Notes: generated by a model not told the origin, from the letters alone. Counted from the first letter of the stretch, positions 45,967-55,337 are shown. The stretch is 64,000 nt of DNA from Bacillota bacterium (GCA_023418475.1 JAEZZO010000027.1:1-64000), one strand, 5' to 3'. Translations and numbers: made by a program.

Positions 45967-46318
45967 GTTGGATGATACCTGAACAAATTTTAACAGGATG
46001 GACGTATTCTTAGAAAATTATATAATATTTAGAGGTATTTGAAATTTAATACCCAAAAAGGGTGTCCCAAGCGTTTACAATACTTGAGGGACACCTTTTT
46101 AGATTACTTATCAGTAGCTGATAAGGATACATGATTGGAGGACCGGTTGCGTAAGGTCTCAATTACATCGAATTAAGCATTGAATTCTCCGAATAGGAAG
46201 AATATAATATAGCGTAGTGAAAATTTGCAGAAGGATTTAAAATCGTTGATGATATTTTAAGAGAAAAGGATAGTGGCAGGTAAAATGAAGAATTGGTCCG
46301 AAGCTACAGGAGGTTTCT
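45967..46318. other. Intergenic stretch between chemoreceptor and MurL genes
   Basis: It contains the terminator at 46055-46100 and a small TTATCAG/CTGATAA hairpin at about 46109. I see no other gene or clear promoter. Confidence 0.5.
46055..46100 (+). terminator. Terminator after the chemoreceptor gene
   Basis: AAAAAGGGTGTCCC pairs with GGGACACCTTTTT (one bulged G) with an 18-19 base loop; the 3' arm ends in a T-run. Confidence 0.75.
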
Positions 46319-47779
46319 ATGCAGAATAAATTTATGGAACTAAGAGAGAAGTACCCTGTATTTACATATGAGAAGTATGAAATAGTGAATTGTGAGGATA
46401 AGCTGGTGATCAGCTTTTTCTTTCATATTGGTGATTTTATAAGTTTTCAGCCTAAATGGGAATTTGTTAAAAAGCATAAGGAGATCAATTATGAGAGCGA
46501 GGAAATTGTAAACCGGCTTGCTTTTCATCTTGGAATGGTGGAATTGATCAGTTACTGGAAATGCATATGCTCTCCGCTTGTCAAAATTAAAGCAGGGTGT
46601 CTTAATAAAGAGCAGATTACCTGGTGGAAGCAGCAGTATTTCCTGGGGCTGGGAGAATTTTTCTATACGAATGGTATTGAAACCAGTATGGAAGAATTTA
46701 TGCAGATCGAGGCGGAGGAGGAACAGGAAGGGAAACCGGAGACCTCCACTGCACCGGAAGGAATAACAGAGTTATACGCTTCACCAGATAACGGCTCTGT
46801 TAGAGGTGTACTTAAAACTGATTTCCAAACAGCTTATGAGAAATCCGGCTGTTTGATTCCGATTGGAGGCGGCAAGGATTCTAATGTTACCATGGAATTA
46901 CTGCGTCACCGGAAGAATGATAATTTATGCTATATGATTAATAAAAGGGAAGTTTCCTTAAAGTGTACAGCACTGGCCGGTTATACACCCGAAGAAGTAG
47001 TGATTGTGCGAAGAAGCCTGGATGGCAGACTTCTGATGCTTAATAAGGAAGGGTATCTAAACGGTCATACGCCCTTTTCTGCAATCGTCGCCTTTTCTTC
47101 TGTATTAACAGCATATTTGTTTGACAAAAGATATGTGGTGCTATCCAATGAAGCCAGCGCAAATGAAAGCACAGTGGAAGGAACCCTGGTAAATCACCAA
47201 TATTCCAAAAGCTTTGATTTCGAGCGGGATTTTGTGGAATATGAGGAGAAATATATTGGAAGTAAGGTGTTTTATTTCAGCTTGTTAAGGCCCTTCAGTG
47301 AGCTGCAGATCGCTAGATTTTTTGCGGAGCATGAGAAGTATCATGATATCTTCCGCAGCTGTAATGTGGGCAGCAAGGTGGATGCCTGGTGCAGTCATTG
47401 CCCGAAATGTCTGTTTGTAGGAATTATTTTGTCACCCTTTCTCAAGCCGGAGAAGCTGCGTGCGATCTTTGGAAATGATATGCTAGATGATGAAAGCCTT
47501 AAGATTACCTTTGAAAAACTGACCGGTATGCTTCCGGAAAAACCGTTTGAATGTGTCGGAACGGTGGAGGAGGCCAATGCTGCGGTCTGCATGACAATTC
47601 AAAAATATGAAGAGGAGGGTCTTAAGCTTCCCCGCCTGTTTGAGTATTATAAGGAGAAAGGACTATACCATGCCTTTTTAAAGGAAGAGGATAATCCATT
47701 CCTTTGTTATTATAATGAAGAAAACCATGTTCCGGAGGAATTCGTGGATAGAATTAAGACGTTGATGTTAAAGAAATGA
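46319..47779 (+). CDS. murL: MurL-like epimerase (UDP-MurNAc-L-Ala-L-Glu epimerase)
   Basis: The 486-residue protein matches the plan of MurL: an N-terminal domain (FTYEKYEIVN...ISFFFHIGD), a PP-loop-type nucleotide site PIGGGKDSNV near residue 178, an SNEASANEST segment and a cysteine motif CSHCPKCLFVGIILSPF near 357. MurL epimerises the terminal L-Glu of UDP-MurNAc-L-Ala-L-Glu to D-Glu, in a pathway found in Xanthomonas. The MurD-like gene starts 14 bases later, the pairing seen for MurD2-MurL. AGGAGG precedes the ATG. The assignment rests on motifs and context; activity in this organism is inferred. Confidence 0.78.
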   Translation: MQNKFMELREKYPVFTYEKYEIVNCEDKLVISFFFHIGDFISFQPKWEFVKKHKEINYESEEIVNRLAFHLGMVELISYWKCICSPLVKIKAGCLNKEQITWWKQQYFLGLGEFFYTNGIETSMEEFMQIEAEEEQEGKPETSTAPEGITELYASPDNGSVRGVLKTDFQTAYEKSGCLIPIGGGKDSNVTMELLRHRKNDNLCYMINKREVSLKCTALAGYTPEEVVIVRRSLDGRLLMLNKEGYLNGHTPFSAIVAFSSVLTAYLFDKRYVVLSNEASANESTVEGTLVNHQYSKSFDFERDFVEYEEKYIGSKVFYFSLLRPFSELQIARFFAEHEKYHDIFRSCNVGSKVDAWCSHCPKCLFVGIILSPFLKPEKLRAIFGNDMLDDESLKITFEKLTGMLPEKPFECVGTVEEANAAVCMTIQKYEEEGLKLPRLFEYYKEKGLYHAFLKEEDNPFLCYYNEENHVPEEFVDRIKTLMLKK

Positions 47780-47792
47780 GGCAGGGAAAGTT

Positions 47793-49127
47793 ATGACCAG
47801 TGAAATATGTGAGCTATTACACAACAAAAAAATATTGATTTTAGGTTTTGGCAGAGAGGGCAAATCGACTTATCGCTTTATCAGAAAGTATTTTCCGGAT
47901 AAGATAGTCGGAATATATGATAAGAATAAAATTAAGGAAACTTTGGAGAAGGTGATCATCCATGAAGGGGTTTCCTATGACAGTATCTTACCGGAATATG
48001 ATATGGTTTTTAAAACACCGGGGATTGTACTGGAGCATACAGACAGCACAGCACTGCAGAAAATGACTTCGCAGACGGATATCTTCCTGAAGTTTTACAG
48101 AAACCAGACAATCGGTATTACAGGTACCAAGGGAAAAAGTACAACGGCATCTCTGATTTATCATGTACTGCGCTATGCGGGAAGGGATGCAGTACTTGTC
48201 GGCAATATCGGAATACCGGTTTTTGATATGCTGGAGGATATCGGAAGGGAGACGTTGGTTGTTTTTGAATTATCCTCGCATCAGTTGGAATATGCACTGC
48301 ATTCACCCCATGTTGGAATTCTCCTTAACATTTACCAGGAACACCTGGATCATTATGGGACCTTTGAAAAGTATGTCGAGGCAAAGGAGAATATCTTTAG
48401 GTACCAACAGGCAGAGGATGTGTTTATCTATAACAGGGAGTTTATTAAGGATGCAGAGAAAATCACTGCAAAGCAGATAACGATATCAAATACCTCTGAC
48501 AATGCCGATACCGTCGTAAAGGATCATAGGATAGCCTATCGCGGGCATGAAATTGAAATAAAAGAGGAGGCAATGCTGCTGAAAGGCAGTCATAATCTCT
48601 ATAATATTGGTGCTGCTTATACGATTGCCAGTTTATATGGAATGGAAGACTCCGTCTTTGTGGAGGCAGTGAAAACCTTTAAGCCCCTGCCGCACAGGAT
48701 GGAATATGTGGCTGAGGTAAGCGGGGTTAAGTACTATAATGATTCCATTTCAACAATATGCGAGACGACGATTCAGGCAGCTTTAAGTATAAAGAATATT
48801 GATACGGTTATACTCGGCGGCATGGATAGAGGAATAGACTATGAACCGCTCGCAGATTTCCTGGTATCCTCCAGAATCAGAAATATTGTTTTAATGCCGG
48901 ATACAGGGTGCCGTATTGAAAAATTGCTGAAAAATAAGCAGAAGAAGCCGGCTGATCAAAATCTTTATTCTGTTTTGAATGTGAAGGAAGCTGTGAAGGT
49001 GGCAAAAAGCAGAACCAGAAAAGGGATGACTTGTCTATTTTCACCGGCAGCAGCAAGTTACGGATTTTTTAAAAACTTTGAAGAACGCGGCGAGGTATTT
49101 AAAAAATGCGTACTAGGTGAGGAGTAA
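47793..49127 (+). CDS. MurD-family ligase, likely MurD2 (UDP-MurNAc-L-Ala-L-Glu ligase)
   Basis: The 444-residue Mur ligase has an N-terminal Rossmann domain (ILILGFGREGKST), the ATP loop GITGTKGKSTTAS near residue 108, ELSSHQLE, NIYQEHLDHYGT and a C-terminal domain with PLPHRMEYV and NDSISTICETT. It adds an acidic amino acid to UDP-MurNAc-L-alanine. Pairing with MurL indicates the L-Glu-specific MurD2 type rather than standard D-Glu MurD. Standard murD usually lies in the dcw cluster, which is absent here. A strong terminator follows at 49220. Confidence 0.82.
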   Translation: MTSEICELLHNKKILILGFGREGKSTYRFIRKYFPDKIVGIYDKNKIKETLEKVIIHEGVSYDSILPEYDMVFKTPGIVLEHTDSTALQKMTSQTDIFLKFYRNQTIGITGTKGKSTTASLIYHVLRYAGRDAVLVGNIGIPVFDMLEDIGRETLVVFELSSHQLEYALHSPHVGILLNIYQEHLDHYGTFEKYVEAKENIFRYQQAEDVFIYNREFIKDAEKITAKQITISNTSDNADTVVKDHRIAYRGHEIEIKEEAMLLKGSHNLYNIGAAYTIASLYGMEDSVFVEAVKTFKPLPHRMEYVAEVSGVKYYNDSISTICETTIQAALSIKNIDTVILGGMDRGIDYEPLADFLVSSRIRNIVLMPDTGCRIEKLLKNKQKKPADQNLYSVLNVKEAVKVAKSRTRKGMTCLFSPAAASYGFFKNFEERGEVFKKCVLGEE

Positions 49128-49219
49128 TTTACATTTCATAAGCATGAAATAGCAGATAAGTATAATACGGTCATTGATTATTTATAGGAATTAATAACAT
49201 AATAAATAGTAAAAAGCTT

Positions 49220-49265
49220 AAAGTTCAGAATGAATTCTTTTTTTAATTCATTCTGAACTTTTTTG
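49220..49265. terminator. Bidirectional terminator between the MurL/MurD2 operon and the small gene
   Basis: A perfect 17-bp stem (AAAGTTCAGAATGAATT, 49220-49236, with its complement at 49245-49261) encloses an 8-base loop and is followed by T-rich sequence on the plus strand. Confidence 0.88.
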
Positions 49266-49331
49266 TAATCAAATGCTAGGAATGTGCTTTTTCAATATAA
49301 GCAGAAAATTCCCTATAACAACCTACGATCT

Positions 49332-49490
49332 TTATTTTTTATTTCCCCTAGCCTTTTCATGCTTACCTTCATGCACACCAATTATTTCACCATTTGTAAT
49401 TCCGACATCGGCATTATCCTTTGGCTTCATTTTGCGAAGCTCGCTGTTACTTATTTCGTGATCCTTTATCCTGTTTTTATTATTGTCCAT
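49332..49490 (-). CDS. Small hydrophilic protein (52 residues), unknown
   Basis: A short frame runs from ATG at 49490 to TAA at 49332, with AAAGGA nine bases upstream of the ATG. The product is entirely hydrophilic: MDNNKNRIKDHE at the start, SNSELRKMKPKDNADVG, then EIIGVHEGKHEKARGNKK. It is strongly charged, without cysteines or membrane segments. The good ribosome site, the terminator downstream and the convergent layout support it as a real gene. I do not recognise the family; small acidic-basic proteins of this kind are common in spore formers. Confidence 0.55.
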   Translation of the reverse strand: MDNNKNRIKDHEISNSELRKMKPKDNADVGITNGEIIGVHEGKHEKARGNKK

Positions 49491-49644
49491 ATGATAAATT
49501 CCTTTCCGTCAGGGTATTTTATATTGCTATTTCTTATTAGTATTGTCTGAAAGTAATAAGATTATTTTCAGACTAAAAAGTAAATAAATACAGCGGTCGT
49601 TATATGCAGAACAATAAATAATTTGTCTTTTGATGCTTATATTA

Positions 49645-49673
49645 TTGAGAAATAGTATTTTCTGTGGTAGAAT
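49645..49673 (+). promoter_or_regulatory. Possible promoter of the partner-switching cluster
   Basis: TTGAGA (49645-49650) and TAGAAT (49668-49673) are 17 bases apart, about 75 bases before the STAS gene. A TATAAT also occurs at 49679 without a matching -35 box. Confidence 0.45.
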
Positions 49674-49751
49674 AATGGTATAATTTGACTTATACGGTAA
49701 ATAATAATCAATTTATAGATGAAACGATAAAAATATATTGGAGGTATTTCT

Positions 49752-50048
49752 ATGAATATTACAAAAAAAACGGAAGGTACATCACTTTCTATTTGTCTGG
49801 AAGGAAGACTGGATACAACAACCGCACCTTCTTTGGAAGCAGAGCTTAAAACATCCTTAAACAATATAATGGAGCTTGCAATGGATTTTAACGGATTGGA
49901 GTATCTTTCCTCTGCCGGACTTCGTGTCATTCTTGCTGCACAGAAGGTAATGAATAAACAGGGCAGGATGGTTATTCGCAATGTAAACAGCACTATTTTA
50001 GAAGTTTTTGAAGTGACAGGCTTTGTTGATATATTAACGATTGAATAA
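49752..50048 (+). CDS. STAS-domain anti-sigma factor antagonist (SpoIIAA/RsbV-like)
   Basis: The 98-residue protein is a single STAS domain: GRLDTTTAPSLEAEL near residues 18-32 and the phosphorylation segment LEYLSSAGLRVIL near 52-65, where one of the two serines would be the target. SpoIIAA/RsbV proteins are phosphorylated by a partner kinase and, when dephosphorylated by a PP2C phosphatase, bind that kinase. Both partner types lie a few genes downstream. TGGAGG precedes the ATG. It heads a run of six same-strand genes, most of them overlapping or nearly so. Confidence 0.9.
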   Translation: MNITKKTEGTSLSICLEGRLDTTTAPSLEAELKTSLNNIMELAMDFNGLEYLSSAGLRVILAAQKVMNKQGRMVIRNVNSTILEVFEVTGFVDILTIE

Positions 50049-50062
50049 TGTTGGGTGGGAGT

Positions 50063-50935
50063 ATGGTTGAATTTGAGCCGATTAGTATCGGCCATAGGAA
50101 TAACATTGAAAATATTAGAAAAAAACAAAACCATTTATTATCTTCGCATGCGTTTTCTTCGGTATTTCTTTGGCGAAATAAAATGAAGCTTGGCATATCG
50201 CTTAACGACAGATTGTTTTGTATTAAACGAGAAGATCTTTCCAATCACTACTTCTTTCCCTGTGGAGATGAGGAGGATAAAAAAGAACTGATCAGCAGGC
50301 TGATGGCACAGGGAAATGTTGTTTTCCAATACATCAGAGAAGAAGACAAAATGTTTCTCGAGCAGCATTTTCCCGGCAAATTTGAATTTTGTGCTGCAAG
50401 AGATGATTGGGAATACATTTATGACAGACAGGAACAGGTGAAAATGGAAGGCGGAAGCTTTAAACATCTGAGAGCTAAGGTACATAAAGGTGAAAATGCT
50501 CATAACTGGGAAATTATAAGACTATCCAGGGATACAATGAGCTCGGCTGCCGTGATTGCCCATAGATGGAACGATGAAGTAAAGCATAATGGTGAGAGTG
50601 CGGATATTAGCGCAACAATGAGTGCCTTCGAGAATTTTGATGTGCTTAATTTAACAGGAGTTATACTGGTAGGAGACGGTGTACCCCTGGCTTTTGCGAT
50701 TGGGTCGGAGATTTCTTCGGATACATTTGATTTACATATTTCAAAAACACTGGAAAGTGATATAGATTACTATCTGAAGTGGGAACTATATAAACAGCTT
50801 CCGGATAAAATTAAATATATCAACCGGGAAGAGGATTTGGGTTTGGAAGGAATTCGTATCCATAAGACAGACATGAAGCCTATCCGATTTAATGAGTTAT
50901 GGAAAGGACGGTTAGGAGCAGATGCTATATGGTAG
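50063..50935 (+). CDS. DUF2156 (LPG-synthase C-terminal-like) protein
   Basis: The 290-residue product belongs to the DUF2156 group related to the C-terminal aminoacyl-transfer domain of phosphatidylglycerol lysyltransferase, a double-GNAT-like fold. Recognisable parts are the AFSSVFLWRNKMKL opening, DDWEYIYDRQEQVKM and the FKHLRAKVHKGE segment that corresponds to the KRNxxNKF region. The function of free-standing DUF2156 proteins is not settled. GTGGGAG precedes ATG 50063; an alternative ATG at 50048 overlaps the STAS stop. It overlaps the MATE gene by 14 bases, so it is coupled to both neighbours. Confidence 0.78.
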   Translation: MVEFEPISIGHRNNIENIRKKQNHLLSSHAFSSVFLWRNKMKLGISLNDRLFCIKREDLSNHYFFPCGDEEDKKELISRLMAQGNVVFQYIREEDKMFLEQHFPGKFEFCAARDDWEYIYDRQEQVKMEGGSFKHLRAKVHKGENAHNWEIIRLSRDTMSSAAVIAHRWNDEVKHNGESADISATMSAFENFDVLNLTGVILVGDGVPLAFAIGSEISSDTFDLHISKTLESDIDYYLKWELYKQLPDKIKYINREEDLGLEGIRIHKTDMKPIRFNELWKGRLGADAIW

Positions 50936-52679
50936 TCCGAATGAAAAAAGCAAATTTTTTACGCATAATATGTTCTATCGTTTCCTAATTCCCTCCATGA
51001 TCTCATCGATAGGTCTTTCTCTGGGCAATATTGCGGATGCTCTGGTTGTAGGAGCTAAAATGGGTGAAACAGGACTTGCCGCGATCGGATTGGCTTCGCC
51101 TGTTTTTATGATTTATAATGTTTTCGACCTTGGAATTGCGATTGGTGGTTCCGTAGAATATACGAAGCTTCTCGGAGAGGGCAAAGCCAAGCAGGGAATA
51201 CGAAGCTTTAGCCAGATGCTTTATGTTACCCTGTTTATTAGTGTCATTATAGCAATCTGCGGCTTTTTCTTCCTGCCCCACCTCCTTTTTGTCCTTGGTA
51301 CAGTTCCCGCGGATGGTTTACTCTATTTAGCCGCTCAGTCCTATGTTGGAATTCTTCTGGTTGCAGCTCCGCTATTCTTTCTGAATTTTCTTCTGTATTT
51401 CTATGTTCGTTGTGATGACAATCAGAAACTTGCAAGTATTGGTTTTGTAGCCGGTAATGCAGTTGATATCATATTAAACTTTGTTCTTGTATTAGGCTTT
51501 GATATGGGTGTAAAAGGTGCTATTCTTGCGACTGTGATCGGAAAGATGACGGCAATAGGGATATATATTCCACACTTGTTTCTGAAGTGGACAATCCTGC
51601 GGGTGAGGCTATTTAAACCGGATAGGAAGCTTGTCTGGAGTAACTTTAAAAACGGCTTTGCTTCTTCCTCGCAATATTTATTCCAGTTTTTCTTTTTTAT
51701 CATAATAAATAATATGCTGATCCGTATAGGTGGTGAAAGAGGATTGGCTGTTTTTGATGTGGTTATTAATGTTTCCTATGTGCTTTTGTCTGTTTATGAT
51801 GGAATGGGAGCCACGATACAGCCATTGGCAGGAACCTTCTATGGTGAAAAAAACAGGAAGGCACAGAGATTGACACTGGTACTTGCATTTCAATGGGGAC
51901 TTGCTTTAGGTGTGGCAGCAGCAATCATTACCGGCATTTTCGCCGGTCCGGTTTGCACAGTATTCGGTTTGAAGGCGGGAACCTATGAGCTTGGTGTTAA
52001 AGCAGTCAGGATTTATTGTACCGGTACGTTAATTGGCGGCATTTCTATTATGATGGGTTACTATTATCAAGCCGTGGAGAAGGGAAAGCTTGTATTTCTT
52101 ATTAATTTTCTGCGTACCTTTGCGGTATATTTAGCGTTCAGCCTTTTTTTCGGAACGCTTGGAATAGAAAATTTTTGGTGGACGTTTCCCGCGACGGAGG
52201 CCCTCTCTTTTTTTCTCTGGATACTGATAAGAAAATATAAAATGCGAATGGAACATTTCGAAAATCGATTTGAGGAAAGTCGTATCTTTTGTATAACAAT
52301 TCATAAAAATGAGGATTTCGGGATACTTCTTTCGAAGGTGGAAGAATTCTGTGACAGATGGAATGCAGGGTTTGCCCGGCAATATTTTGTGAATCTTGCG
52401 GTGGAAGAAATCTGTCAGGCTATTATTGATAATGGTTTTACAAATAAGAAGGACGGCTACATCGAAATTACTCTGATTGCAGAGGAGGATAATACCTTTG
52501 AATTACATATTAGAGATAATGCAATCCGGTATAATCCTTTTGATATGAAAATGCATAAGATTGACAGGGACAATGAAGATGGAATTAAGAGTATAGGAGT
52601 ATTTATGGTAAAAAATAAAGCCAGGGAGTTTTTCTACAGACGGTATCAGGGGTTTAATACCTTGACTGTGAAGGTGTAA
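50922..52679 (+). CDS. MATE-family transporter fused to a RsbW/SpoIIAB-like ATPase domain
   Basis: Residues 15-440 form a twelve-helix MATE antiporter (FLIPSMISSIGLSLGNIADALV, quoted here only as SMISSIGLSLGNIAD; internal repeat around 240-300). Residues about 460-585 are an HATPase_c_2 domain like RsbW (VNLAVEEICQAIIDNGF, then IRDNAIRYNPFDMK and SIGVFMVKNK). The catalytic asparagine expected in the N box (EExxxN) is alanine here, and the G1 box reads DNA rather than DxG, so kinase activity is doubtful while binding to the STAS protein remains possible. A MATE-anti-sigma fusion is unusual; the transport substrate is unknown. Confidence 0.85.
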   Translation: MLYGSPNEKSKFFTHNMFYRFLIPSMISSIGLSLGNIADALVVGAKMGETGLAAIGLASPVFMIYNVFDLGIAIGGSVEYTKLLGEGKAKQGIRSFSQMLYVTLFISVIIAICGFFFLPHLLFVLGTVPADGLLYLAAQSYVGILLVAAPLFFLNFLLYFYVRCDDNQKLASIGFVAGNAVDIILNFVLVLGFDMGVKGAILATVIGKMTAIGIYIPHLFLKWTILRVRLFKPDRKLVWSNFKNGFASSSQYLFQFFFFIIINNMLIRIGGERGLAVFDVVINVSYVLLSVYDGMGATIQPLAGTFYGEKNRKAQRLTLVLAFQWGLALGVAAAIITGIFAGPVCTVFGLKAGTYELGVKAVRIYCTGTLIGGISIMMGYYYQAVEKGKLVFLINFLRTFAVYLAFSLFFGTLGIENFWWTFPATEALSFFLWILIRKYKMRMEHFENRFEESRIFCITIHKNEDFGILLSKVEEFCDRWNAGFARQYFVNLAVEEICQAIIDNGFTNKKDGYIEITLIAEEDNTFELHIRDNAIRYNPFDMKMHKIDRDNEDGIKSIGVFMVKNKAREFFYRRYQGFNTLTVKV

Positions 52680-52767
52680 TAATAATGGCTGTACGAAGCG
52701 AAACAATATAGATAATTTTCGAAATGATGCAATTGCATAAAACTATAATTAGTTATGGAGTGATAGT

Positions 52768-53655
52768 ATGGACTGTTATATTACCTGGGCATCAGAAAAA
52801 ATGATACATTCGGAAGGCGGATATTCTCTTAACAACCCGCAAAATCGGATACTATACGGAGAATTAAAGGAAATCTGGAAGGAAAGCTTTCATGATACGG
52901 ATGAATATATTGAACTGTTCCTACAAGACAGGTTTGATCCGAGAAGAACCATTGTTGCGGTGTACCAGAATAAGGTTGTCGGGACACTCTATCTTTTTCA
53001 ATCAGAAATTATAGCAGCCAAAGGAGTGACTCCGATTTTATTTGGCTATGCACTGGGAGTTTTAAAATCCTATCGGGGGCATGGCATCAGTAAAATGATT
53101 CATGATTTTTTATTTCGTCATTGTGAAGCAGATAATTGTGCCTATATTTTTCATGCGGCGAATGAGAAATTAGAAGCGTATTATGAAAGCATTGGTATTA
53201 AAAAGGCTGGATATATGAAAAAAGCTACTTTTTTTTATAAGAAGGGAAAAGTACCGGATATTGTATTAAAGAATATTACGCCGGAGGAATATACAAAGCA
53301 TCGAAAAAATTTTTTTATGGAAAAAGGCTTTCTTAACTGGGATTTGGATGCAATCCGATATGCAATAAAAGAAAATGAGTACTGTGGCGGCTTCTGTAAG
53401 AAATTGATTTGCAGGACAGGAGAGTACCTGATATTTGGAAAGGTTATTGATAACTGGCTGATACTGATTGAGACTACCGTTCCGGACCATAGGCTGGAGG
53501 CTTATCTGGAGGAGGTAACGGCTTATTTTGGAGTACATAAAGTATCTGTCTATTTACCGGTTTCCAGTAAAGTAGAAGGAGATATCATGTTACAGATTAT
53601 GGGCTATCGGACACATGTATTAGAGCATGGATACTGGAATATGCTACTGAGCTGA
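52768..53655 (+). CDS. GNAT-family acetyltransferase
   Basis: The 295-residue protein contains a GNAT fold in its N-terminal half: VAVYQNKVVGTLYLF (beta-strands), GYALGVLKSYRGHGISKMI near residue 95-113 (acetyl-CoA-binding RGHGIS loop), and AANEKLEAYYESIGIKKAG. The C-terminal half (from about 170) has no clear family. The acceptor is unknown. It lies 88 bases after the MATE fusion gene and overlaps the phosphatase region, within the partner-switching cluster, where it may modify a cell-surface or signalling target. Confidence 0.83.
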   Translation: MDCYITWASEKMIHSEGGYSLNNPQNRILYGELKEIWKESFHDTDEYIELFLQDRFDPRRTIVAVYQNKVVGTLYLFQSEIIAAKGVTPILFGYALGVLKSYRGHGISKMIHDFLFRHCEADNCAYIFHAANEKLEAYYESIGIKKAGYMKKATFFYKKGKVPDIVLKNITPEEYTKHRKNFFMEKGFLNWDLDAIRYAIKENEYCGGFCKKLICRTGEYLIFGKVIDNWLILIETTVPDHRLEAYLEEVTAYFGVHKVSVYLPVSSKVEGDIMLQIMGYRTHVLEHGYWNMLLS

Positions 53656-53684
53656 TGAGGGACAAGATAAAAGGAGTTGCGAAC

Positions 53685-55337
53685 ATGAAGAAACTGTCTT
53701 TAAAAATTAAATCTATATTAATCATAATGATTACAGTATTTACTATCTCAGGAATAGCAATTGCGATCAGTTATACGGTTTACAGTAATACAATGAACGA
53801 TCACTATAAGAATCTGGCAATGAATACGGCGAAAGCGGCGGCATCCCAGATGGATGGTGATAAAATAGCAAGTTATGTAGTGCAAGTTGAGGCTCTTGAC
53901 AGAAATGCCAAAGAGTATGACAAATCAGTTCAAGCAATTAAGGATGAAAGTTACTTTGAGATGCTTAATACTCTTTATAAGATTAAGAATAGTATGAATG
54001 CTTTATACCTCTATGTGGAGAAGGTATCCAGGGCCGGAGCCGTATATATTATTGATGCAGATCAAGGAGGTTCAGGGTGTGAACTTGGTGTTACCTATCC
54101 TATCGCTAAGGTGAATGAACAGTACATGGATTCCCTGGAGAAGGGAATTCCGGCATTTATATCGAATTCAAAGGATTTTGGATGGTTATGCAGCGCAGGA
54201 GCTCCTATTTTTGACAGCAGCGGTAAAGTTGTGGCACTTGCTTTTACCGATATCTCCATGGATAAAATTGTAGCTGACAGACACAATTTTTTATTTTTTA
54301 TTTGTACGATCATACTAATAACAGCTGTTATTGCTACTACGCTTATTCTATTATTAATTAATAAATTTGTCGTAGCTCCGATTAATTTACTGTCCTTTGC
54401 AACAGGAAAATTTATCTCAGAAAGAAGCGGCAAAGATACGATGAGCGGTTGTCCCTCAGCGATTGCCCGGTTAAATATACATACGGGTGATGAGATAGAA
54501 AATCTATCAGAAGCAATTAAGACGATGGAGAGGGATATTAATCAATACATAAAGAACCTGACTGCTGTAACCGCTGAGAAGGAACGAATCAGTGCGGAAC
54601 TTAATGTTGCAACCCAGATACAGGCTTCGATGCTTCCCTGCATTTTTCCGGCGTTTCCGGAAAGGGAGGAATTTGATATCTATGCTACAATGCAGCCGGC
54701 CAAGGAGGTCGGAGGCGACTTTTATGATTTCTTCCTGGTTGACAATAATCATTTGGCTGTTGTAATGGCGGATGTTTCGGGAAAGGGAGTACCGGCAGCT
54801 TTATTTATGGTAATAGCAAAAACCTTGATTAAAAACCAGACGCAGACCGGAAACTCCCCGGAAGAGGTATTTACAGCGGTAAATGCGCAGCTATGTGAAA
54901 ACAATGAGGCAGGAATGTTTGTTACAGCATGGATGGGTGTTCTGGAAATTTCCACAGGACGGTTTACTTATGTAAATGCGGGCCATAATCCTCCTTTAGT
55001 AAAAAAAGGAAATGGCTGCTATGAATATTTAAAATCCAGAGCGGGATTTGTTCTGGCGGGAATGGAAGGAATACGGTACCGGCAGTTTGAAATGCAGCTT
55101 AAGCCCGGAGATGAACTGTATTTGTATACGGACGGAGTTACAGAGGCAACAAATGCCAAGAATGAGCTTTATGGGGATTACCGGCTGCATGAAGTGCTTA
55201 ATAGAAATATGGGCACAGCACCTTCCCTGCTTCTTCCAATCATTAAGAAGGATATTGACAATTTTGTTATGGAGGCACCTCAGTTTGATGATATTACAAT
55301 GCTTGCACTGAAAATTAGGGGGAGATGTCATGAATAG
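53685..55337 (+). CDS. SpoIIE-type PP2C phosphatase with extracellular Cache-like sensor
   Basis: The 550-residue protein has a helix at about 8-30, an extracellular region of about 170 residues (Cache-like), a second helix (about 200-222), a HAMP-like linker to about 295 and a PP2C/SpoIIE phosphatase domain (about 320-545). The metal-binding motifs are intact: KEVGGDFYDFF, VMADVSGKGVPAALFM, VNAGHNPP and YTDGVTEATN. It should dephosphorylate the STAS antagonist in response to an outside signal. ATG 53685 has AAGGAG eight bases upstream; the ATG at 53655 abuts the previous stop. It overlaps the RsbW-like gene by 8 bases. Confidence 0.92.
   Translation: MKKLSLKIKSILIIMITVFTISGIAIAISYTVYSNTMNDHYKNLAMNTAKAAASQMDGDKIASYVVQVEALDRNAKEYDKSVQAIKDESYFEMLNTLYKIKNSMNALYLYVEKVSRAGAVYIIDADQGGSGCELGVTYPIAKVNEQYMDSLEKGIPAFISNSKDFGWLCSAGAPIFDSSGKVVALAFTDISMDKIVADRHNFLFFICTIILITAVIATTLILLLINKFVVAPINLLSFATGKFISERSGKDTMSGCPSAIARLNIHTGDEIENLSEAIKTMERDINQYIKNLTAVTAEKERISAELNVATQIQASMLPCIFPAFPEREEFDIYATMQPAKEVGGDFYDFFLVDNNHLAVVMADVSGKGVPAALFMVIAKTLIKNQTQTGNSPEEVFTAVNAQLCENNEAGMFVTAWMGVLEISTGRFTYVNAGHNPPLVKKGNGCYEYLKSRAGFVLAGMEGIRYRQFEMQLKPGDELYLYTDGVTEATNAKNELYGDYRLHEVLNRNMGTAPSLLLPIIKKDIDNFVMEAPQFDDITMLALKIRGRCHE

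Noticed and set aside
49273..49550. Two overlapping plus-strand frames of 62 and 88 codons opposite the small gene at 49332-49490
   Set aside because: They lack ribosome sites and are hydrophobic translations of the complement of the small minus-strand gene, which has a good ribosome site.
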